Source: Caballeronia cordobensis
Lineage (GTDB): Bacteria > Pseudomonadota > Gammaproteobacteria > Burkholderiales > Burkholderiaceae
Reading direction: 5' to 3'
Length of the DNA stretch: 64,000 nt
NCBI RefSeq assembly: GCF_001544575.2
Contig: NZ_FCNY02000008.1
Coordinates: 124,001 to 188,000, forward strand
Shown in pieces: positions 59,958 through 64,000 of the stretch (within the stretch, counting starts at the first letter, position 1; every line of letters starts with the position of its first letter). Below the pieces are notes generated by a model. It saw only the letters and a program-made list of their open reading frames with translations, was not told the origin of the DNA and searched no databases. A program made the translations under genes and the position numbers.

Positions 59958-60599
59958 ATGGCTACCGATCCGATGTCCAGCACCCGTCAGGGGATTCTGG
60001 ACTTCCTGCTCGAGCGAAAGAGTGGTTCGACGGTCGATGAAATCATCGAAGCTATCGGCTTGAGCAGGACTGCGGTCAATCAGCATCTGATCGCTCTGGA
60101 ACGCCGCAATCTCATCGAAAAGGGCACGCCCAGAAAAACCGGCGGACGGCCGGTCCAGGTCTATGTGCTCACTCAGGAGGGCACGAATCAGTTTCCCAAG
60201 CAGTATTCGTGGTTTTCCGCTTTGCTGGTTTCGACTTTGCGCGATGAACTGGGCCCCGAGCGGCTCGATCGCTACATGTTCGATCTGGGTGTCAAAACTT
60301 CGGCGAGCATGATTCCGCGCCTTGTCGGCAAGACGCGTTCCGAGCGCGTCACTGAAACCGTCAAGATCATGAACGAAGCAGGCTTTCGGGCTATGGAGAT
60401 CGGTCCGGACCGCGTGTCTACGCTATCGCGCGTCGAATGCACCAACTGCGTGTACCACGATCTGACAAAAACGTATCCCGAGGTGTGCCGTTTCGATATC
60501 GGCTTTCTCACGGGGCTGATGGGCACCGAGGTCGAACATCAGGCCTGCATGCAACGCGGCGGCGACGCCTGCCGTTTTCGCTTCAAGCCATTCCCCTAG
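59958..60599 (+). CDS. Winged-helix regulator with cysteine-rich V4R-like sensor domain
   Basis: A 213-aa regulator. The first about 75 residues form an ArsR/SufR-type winged HTH (GSTVDEIIEAIGLSRTAVNQHLIALERRNLIEKG). The C-terminal part ends with five Cys spaced C-x2-C-x12-C-x19-C-x7-C, starting VECTNCVYHDL and ending QACMQRGGDACRFRF, as in V4R/Fe-S-binding sensors. It could bind an Fe-S cluster or a small aromatic ligand. The start could also be ATG 59973. Divergent or tandem targets may include the acyl-CoA dehydrogenase genes 232 bp downstream. Confidence 0.8.
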   Translation: MATDPMSSTRQGILDFLLERKSGSTVDEIIEAIGLSRTAVNQHLIALERRNLIEKGTPRKTGGRPVQVYVLTQEGTNQFPKQYSWFSALLVSTLRDELGPERLDRYMFDLGVKTSASMIPRLVGKTRSERVTETVKIMNEAGFRAMEIGPDRVSTLSRVECTNCVYHDLTKTYPEVCRFDIGFLTGLMGTEVEHQACMQRGGDACRFRFKPFP

Positions 60600-60622
60600 A
60601 TCGCAGCCGGTCTGTTATCGAA

Positions 60623-60636
60623 CGTTCGCTCGATAT
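60623..60636. promoter_or_regulatory. Shared motif upstream of the first acyl-CoA dehydrogenase
   Basis: CGTTCGCTCGATAT, next to the palindrome CGAACGTTCG (60619-60628). The same 14-mer with one change precedes the second dehydrogenase gene. It could be the operator of the adjacent winged-helix regulator. Confidence 0.45.
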
Positions 60637-60831
60637 CGGTGTGGGACACCGTCTCTCACAGCGATTCTGCTGTCACTCGCGCTCCGCTTTCGCAAAGTTG
60701 TAACAGTCGAGCCTTTCAACACTTTTGACTATTGTGCCTGTCGAAAGCAATGCCTATTGTGATGCCACGGGCCTTGCTGCCTGGCCAGCGTGACACGCGC
60801 GGTCCAGATATCTATTCGATGGAGGCATCAG

Positions 60832-62127
60832 ATGGCCATTGATTTCACGATGTCCTTGGCGCAAAAGGCGGTGCAAGCGAGAGCACGGGCGTTCTCGGAG
60901 AACGTTCTGGCACCGTTGATTCGTACGGCTGATCCAGATGCCGATCTGGCCACGGCATTCGTGAAGAAGAAGCCGGCATACGTCGAGGCTTATCGGCAAG
61001 GTATTGCGACGGCGATGCTGCCAGCGGCATATGGAGGAGGGGGTTATTCATGTCTCGACTTCACGATAGCCACGGAGGAGATATCGGCGATAGATCCGGG
61101 ATTCGCATGCACCGTGCTTTGCAATGGTCTTGGACTCATGCCGGTCATCTGGTACGGCACGGAAGAGCAGAAACGACGCTTCGTCGGCGCGGCCACATCG
61201 GATCCCAGCGAACAGTATCTCGCCGCCTGGACGGCGGCCGAGCCGCGTCGATCGCCGCTTGCGGTGAATGACATCGAAGACCCGCGTTCGCTGTCCGACA
61301 TCGAATTGACCGCGGCCCTGCGCGGCGACCGCTATGTGCTGAACGGAAGAAAGAAGTGGTCGTCGGCCGCCGGATGGGACGGACTCGGCGCCGATTGTCA
61401 GACGGTCATCGTTCGCACGGACAGGAAAATCGTGGGCGCACGAGGCCTTTCTGCGATTGTCGTGGAACGCGGCACGCCGGGCATCGCGTGTCATGCGCCG
61501 GCACGCGACGACGATCGAATGGAAACGACCGCCACCATTGAATTCGACGATGCCGAGGTCGCCGCGGAAAATCTGCTGCCGGGTAGCGAAAGCAATGGAG
61601 ATCGGGTCATCGACCGAAACTTCGCATGGTTCGGACCGATGGCAGCTATCGCGGCGGCCGGCGTTGCGCGCGCGGCTTATGAAGTGGCTCTGAGATTCTC
61701 CAAACGATACGCGGGCCGCTCGCTCGCGCCCCTAAGCCGCTTGGAGAATGTGGGCATCATTCTGGGTGACGTCGCGGCCAAAATAGAATCCGCTCGCTAC
61801 TTTGCGTGGCGCGCGGCCGACTATCTCGACAAGCACGATCAGCATGGCGAAATCTTCGGCGCGATGTGCAAGATCAACGTCACCGAAATGATGTTCGACT
61901 GCGTGTTCAAGTGTATGCAGGTCGTCGGTTCCCGCGAAGGCGATAGCGAATTCGGTTTCAACAGACATTTGCACGATGCCGCATTGCTGCCCATTTATGA
62001 CAGCGGCAATATGGCCGCGCAGCGGCGTCGTGTGCGGGGCATCATGGCGCACGAACGGTTCAATCCGCGGGCCGCGCTCGATGACGACGCTGTCTTTTCC
62101 CTGTCGCTCGCAGAGGGCGTCGGATGA
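60832..62127 (+). CDS. Acyl-CoA dehydrogenase family protein (first of a pair)
   Basis: A 431-aa member of the acyl-CoA dehydrogenase superfamily. FSLAQKAVQ-like N-terminal helices, a beta domain with AAWTAAEPRRSP and NGRKKWSSAAGWDG, and a C-terminal helical domain are seen. Where medium-chain enzymes have the catalytic Glu (YEGT), it has Tyr-Asp390-Ser-Gly. GGAGG precedes ATG 60832. It is similar throughout to the next protein, so the two probably arose by duplication and may form a heteromer. Confidence 0.85.
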   Translation: MAIDFTMSLAQKAVQARARAFSENVLAPLIRTADPDADLATAFVKKKPAYVEAYRQGIATAMLPAAYGGGGYSCLDFTIATEEISAIDPGFACTVLCNGLGLMPVIWYGTEEQKRRFVGAATSDPSEQYLAAWTAAEPRRSPLAVNDIEDPRSLSDIELTAALRGDRYVLNGRKKWSSAAGWDGLGADCQTVIVRTDRKIVGARGLSAIVVERGTPGIACHAPARDDDRMETTATIEFDDAEVAAENLLPGSESNGDRVIDRNFAWFGPMAAIAAAGVARAAYEVALRFSKRYAGRSLAPLSRLENVGIILGDVAAKIESARYFAWRAADYLDKHDQHGEIFGAMCKINVTEMMFDCVFKCMQVVGSREGDSEFGFNRHLHDAALLPIYDSGNMAAQRRRVRGIMAHERFNPRAALDDDAVFSLSLAEGVG

Positions 62128-62156
62128 AGCGAGGTCATTGACTCAATCAACATGAG

Positions 62157-62170
62157 CGTACGCTCGATAT
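62157..62170. promoter_or_regulatory. Shared motif upstream of the second acyl-CoA dehydrogenase
   Basis: CGTACGCTCGATAT matches the 60623-60636 element in 13 of 14 positions. It overlaps a perfect 12-bp palindrome, GAGCGTACGCTC (62154-62165). It lies 35 bp before the ATG at 62205. Confidence 0.45.
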
Positions 62171-62204
62171 GCTTCGAACGATGCAGACGTCAGGGGCTCA
62201 TTCA

Positions 62205-63521
62205 ATGCCAATCGACTTCACACTGACCGGCGCGCAACGGAAGTTGCAGAAAAACGCGCGCGAATTCGCCATGGAGATTCTCCACCCGGTGGTCAGGCGA
62301 GCGGATGAGGAACGTGATACACAGAAGGCATTCGCCATCACGAAGAGTGCCTATCTCGAGTGCTACAAGCTCGGCTTTGCAACGGGATTCCTGCCGCGAG
62401 AGTATGGCGGCGGCGGTATCAGCAATGTGGACTTGCAGGTCGTCGCGGAAGAGATCACTGCTGTCGATCCTGGCTTTGCAACCGTTTTGCTGGTGAACGG
62501 CCTCGCGCTGATGCCGATCGTCTGGTTCGGATCCGACGCACAGAAGCAGAAGTGGCTGCGACAGGCCACGAGCGATCCACGCGGAGAATACATCGCCGGA
62601 TGGACGGTCAGCGAGGCGGTCGGTGAAACGGGCGGCACTGCAAATTTCGATCATCCCTCGGCGCATCCGGCGGGCATCGGTCTGGTCGCGAAGCATGACA
62701 AGGGTCGCGGCGAGTATGTGCTGAACGGCACCAAGTACTGGCCGTGCAATGCGGGCGGATGGGATTTGAAGGGCGCGGACGTGAACGTCTGTATCGTGCG
62801 CACCGATCCGGAAAAAGGCGGGCGGGAAGGACTGAGCGCGATCGTCGTGCCCCGAGGCACTGCGGGTGTCGCTTACGGCGAGCCGATTTCCAAGCTCGGG
62901 CATCGTTTATGCCAGAACAATGCGATGACGTTCTCGGACTGCCGCGTTTCCGAAGAGAATGTGTTCGCCGTAGGGGACGGCGACCTCGTCGTGAGTAAGG
63001 CATTCACGTGGTCCGGGCCGGTGGCGGCCATCGCGGCGGTCGGCGTTGCGCGATCGGCATATGAGTTTGTCCTGAACTGGTCGAAGACGCACAGCGCGGG
63101 CGGCGGCTCGCCCATGATTCATCACCAGGCGGTCGGCTACATGCTCGCGGATATCGCGATGAAGATCGAGGCATGCCGGGCCTTTTCGTGGAAAGCGGCG
63201 CATTATCTCGACCAGTTCGATTCGGAGGGCCATGCCGTCGCAGCGATGGCCAAGGTGTTCTGCGGCGAAGCGCTGTTCACCGCGGTCTTTCGGGCGCTTC
63301 AGATCATGGGCGTGAACGCGCTCGACAGGCAGCATCCGATGGAAAAATTCCTGCGCGAAGCCGCCGTGTTTCCTTTGTACGATGCGGGCAATATAGGAAT
63401 GCAAATGCGCAAGATCTGGGGTGTCATGCTGGACGACCAGTTCGATCCGCGGGCGATTGCCGACACCCGCCAAATGACCTTCCGTAAATCGATGGAAAGC
63501 GCGGGCGCCTTGCTGCCATGA
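62205..63521 (+). CDS. Acyl-CoA dehydrogenase family protein (second of a pair)
   Basis: A 438-aa paralog of the preceding protein. It keeps better FAD/acyl-site features: GWTVSEAVGETGG, NGTKYWPCNAGGWDLKGADVNVCIVRTD, and the C-terminal domain LYDAGNIGMQMRKIWG. Asp393 again takes the place of the catalytic Glu. ATG 62205 begins FTLTGAQRKLQ; in-frame ATGs at 62169 and 62181 are not favoured. It is followed by an exported hydrolase gene. The substrate is unknown. Confidence 0.86.
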   Translation: MPIDFTLTGAQRKLQKNAREFAMEILHPVVRRADEERDTQKAFAITKSAYLECYKLGFATGFLPREYGGGGISNVDLQVVAEEITAVDPGFATVLLVNGLALMPIVWFGSDAQKQKWLRQATSDPRGEYIAGWTVSEAVGETGGTANFDHPSAHPAGIGLVAKHDKGRGEYVLNGTKYWPCNAGGWDLKGADVNVCIVRTDPEKGGREGLSAIVVPRGTAGVAYGEPISKLGHRLCQNNAMTFSDCRVSEENVFAVGDGDLVVSKAFTWSGPVAAIAAVGVARSAYEFVLNWSKTHSAGGGSPMIHHQAVGYMLADIAMKIEACRAFSWKAAHYLDQFDSEGHAVAAMAKVFCGEALFTAVFRALQIMGVNALDRQHPMEKFLREAAVFPLYDAGNIGMQMRKIWGVMLDDQFDPRAIADTRQMTFRKSMESAGALLP

Positions 63522-63646
63522 AGCGGCGCGAAATACTATTGGATGCGTCGAGCATATCAATCGACGATGCGGCAATACCAATGGAAGGCTGTCAATGCCG
63601 GCCTCGCTTCATAGACTGTTAGACAGGTCGACGCGGAGAGCCGGAC

Positions 63647-64000
63647 ATGGACGACATCATCAGCAGGCAACGCCGCCGCACGCTACGCGCCGGTATCGCC
63701 ATAATGGGCGCGGGAGCATGGCATGTCGCAACCGGGGCGCGCGCACAGTCAACGCAAACGCAGGCGTCCGGTAGCGGTGCGACGCTCGACGATATCCGGC
63801 AGATCGACGCTGGCGTCCTCAATGTGGGCTACGCGCAGGCAGGTCCGCCCGATGGTCCCGTGGTGATCCTTCTGCACGGCTGGCCGTACGATATTCATAG
63901 CTACGCCGACGTCGCGCCCCTGCTCGCATCGAACGGATATCGCGTGATCGTGCCTTACTTGAGAGGCTACGGCTCCACGCGCTTCCGCTCGCCGGAGACG
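63647..64000 (+). CDS. Exported alpha/beta hydrolase, 3' end beyond window
   Basis: 118 codons are visible. An N-terminal twin-arginine-like signal (RRRTLRAGIAIMGAGAWHVATGARA) is followed by an epoxide-hydrolase-type alpha/beta fold: VVILLHGWPYDIHSY (oxyanion HGWP) and VIVPYLRGYGSTRF. The catalytic nucleophile lies past the right edge. GGAGAG precedes ATG 63647. It may cleave an ester or epoxide outside the cytoplasm and feed the acyl-CoA dehydrogenases (inference). Confidence 0.8.
   Translation, partial: MDDIISRQRRRTLRAGIAIMGAGAWHVATGARAQSTQTQASGSGATLDDIRQIDAGVLNVGYAQAGPPDGPVVILLHGWPYDIHSYADVAPLLASNGYRVIVPYLRGYGSTRFRSPET

Noticed and set aside
63518..63622. 34-codon frame overlapping the second acyl-CoA dehydrogenase stop (ATGA)
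   Set aside because: Short, no similarity or structure seen; overlap alone is weak support.

Overview
The window looks like accessory DNA from a high-GC betaproteobacterium of the Burkholderiaceae (Paraburkholderia/Caballeronia type). I infer this from codon bias, a type 4 Gram-negative porin, the many LysR, IclR, MarR, TetR and GlxA-type regulators, and gene families common in that group. No rRNA, tRNA, CRISPR array, insertion sequence, phage gene or replication origin was seen. Almost every gene belongs to a small catabolic or transport cluster with its own regulator. The aroQ, aroE and transketolase genes look like catabolic paralogs, not the housekeeping copies, so a secondary chromosome or megaplasmid is likely (inference).

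Layout. 1-3014: aldehyde dehydrogenase and AruI-like 2-oxoacid decarboxylase (minus), the arginine transaminase route. 3353-4213: CPBP protease. 4227-14868: a LacI regulator diverges from a 9-kb catabolic run (RidA, MFS transporter, flavin-reductase-like protein, acyl-CoA dehydrogenase, acyl-CoA ligase, citrate-synthase-fold lyase, thioesterase, enoyl-CoA hydratase, EtfBA). It carries repeated copies of a 16-bp LacI operator, one of them in front of the acyl-CoA dehydrogenase. 14914-15756: cupin and HdeA-like chaperone. 15897-24501: a minus operon with a split transketolase, SDR, TRAP transporter, full-length transketolase and a hydroxypyruvate-reductase-like dehydrogenase, opposite a LysR gene at 24657-25544.

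25830-29507: an NHL-repeat lipoprotein, then a MauD-like double-thioredoxin membrane protein and a Tat-type cysteine-rich secreted protein; the last two form an unusual pair. 29582-33897: a minus operon with ketopantoate-reductase-like, VOC, MaoC, CoA-transferase, AroE-like and AroQ genes, opposite a LysR gene. 34923-38670: a polar amino acid type ABC transporter whose operon ends in its IclR regulator. 38885-44939: an aromatic ring-cleavage operon (FAH, extradiol dioxygenase, FAD hydroxylase, porin, MFS), closed by a clear terminator and facing a TetR gene across two operators.

45869-47249: OhrR/Ohr peroxide defence. 47508-49175: Na/Pi cotransporter with a candidate PhoB box. 49182-54084: DeoR regulator and ABC importer. 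54105-57621: lipoprotein hydrolase, beta-carbonic anhydrase and GlxA-type regulator. 57749-63521: HD protein, NmrA protein, MarR, a cysteine-rich V4R-like regulator and two paired acyl-CoA dehydrogenases. 63647-end: start of a Tat-exported alpha/beta hydrolase.

The best leads for something undescribed are two. One is the LacI-controlled CoA pathway that has no 3-hydroxyacyl-CoA dehydrogenase or thiolase but does have a citrate-synthase-fold protein lacking the usual catalytic Asp. The other is the MauD-like/Cys-rich pair, which resembles a protein-maturation couple with no methylamine dehydrogenase genes around it.
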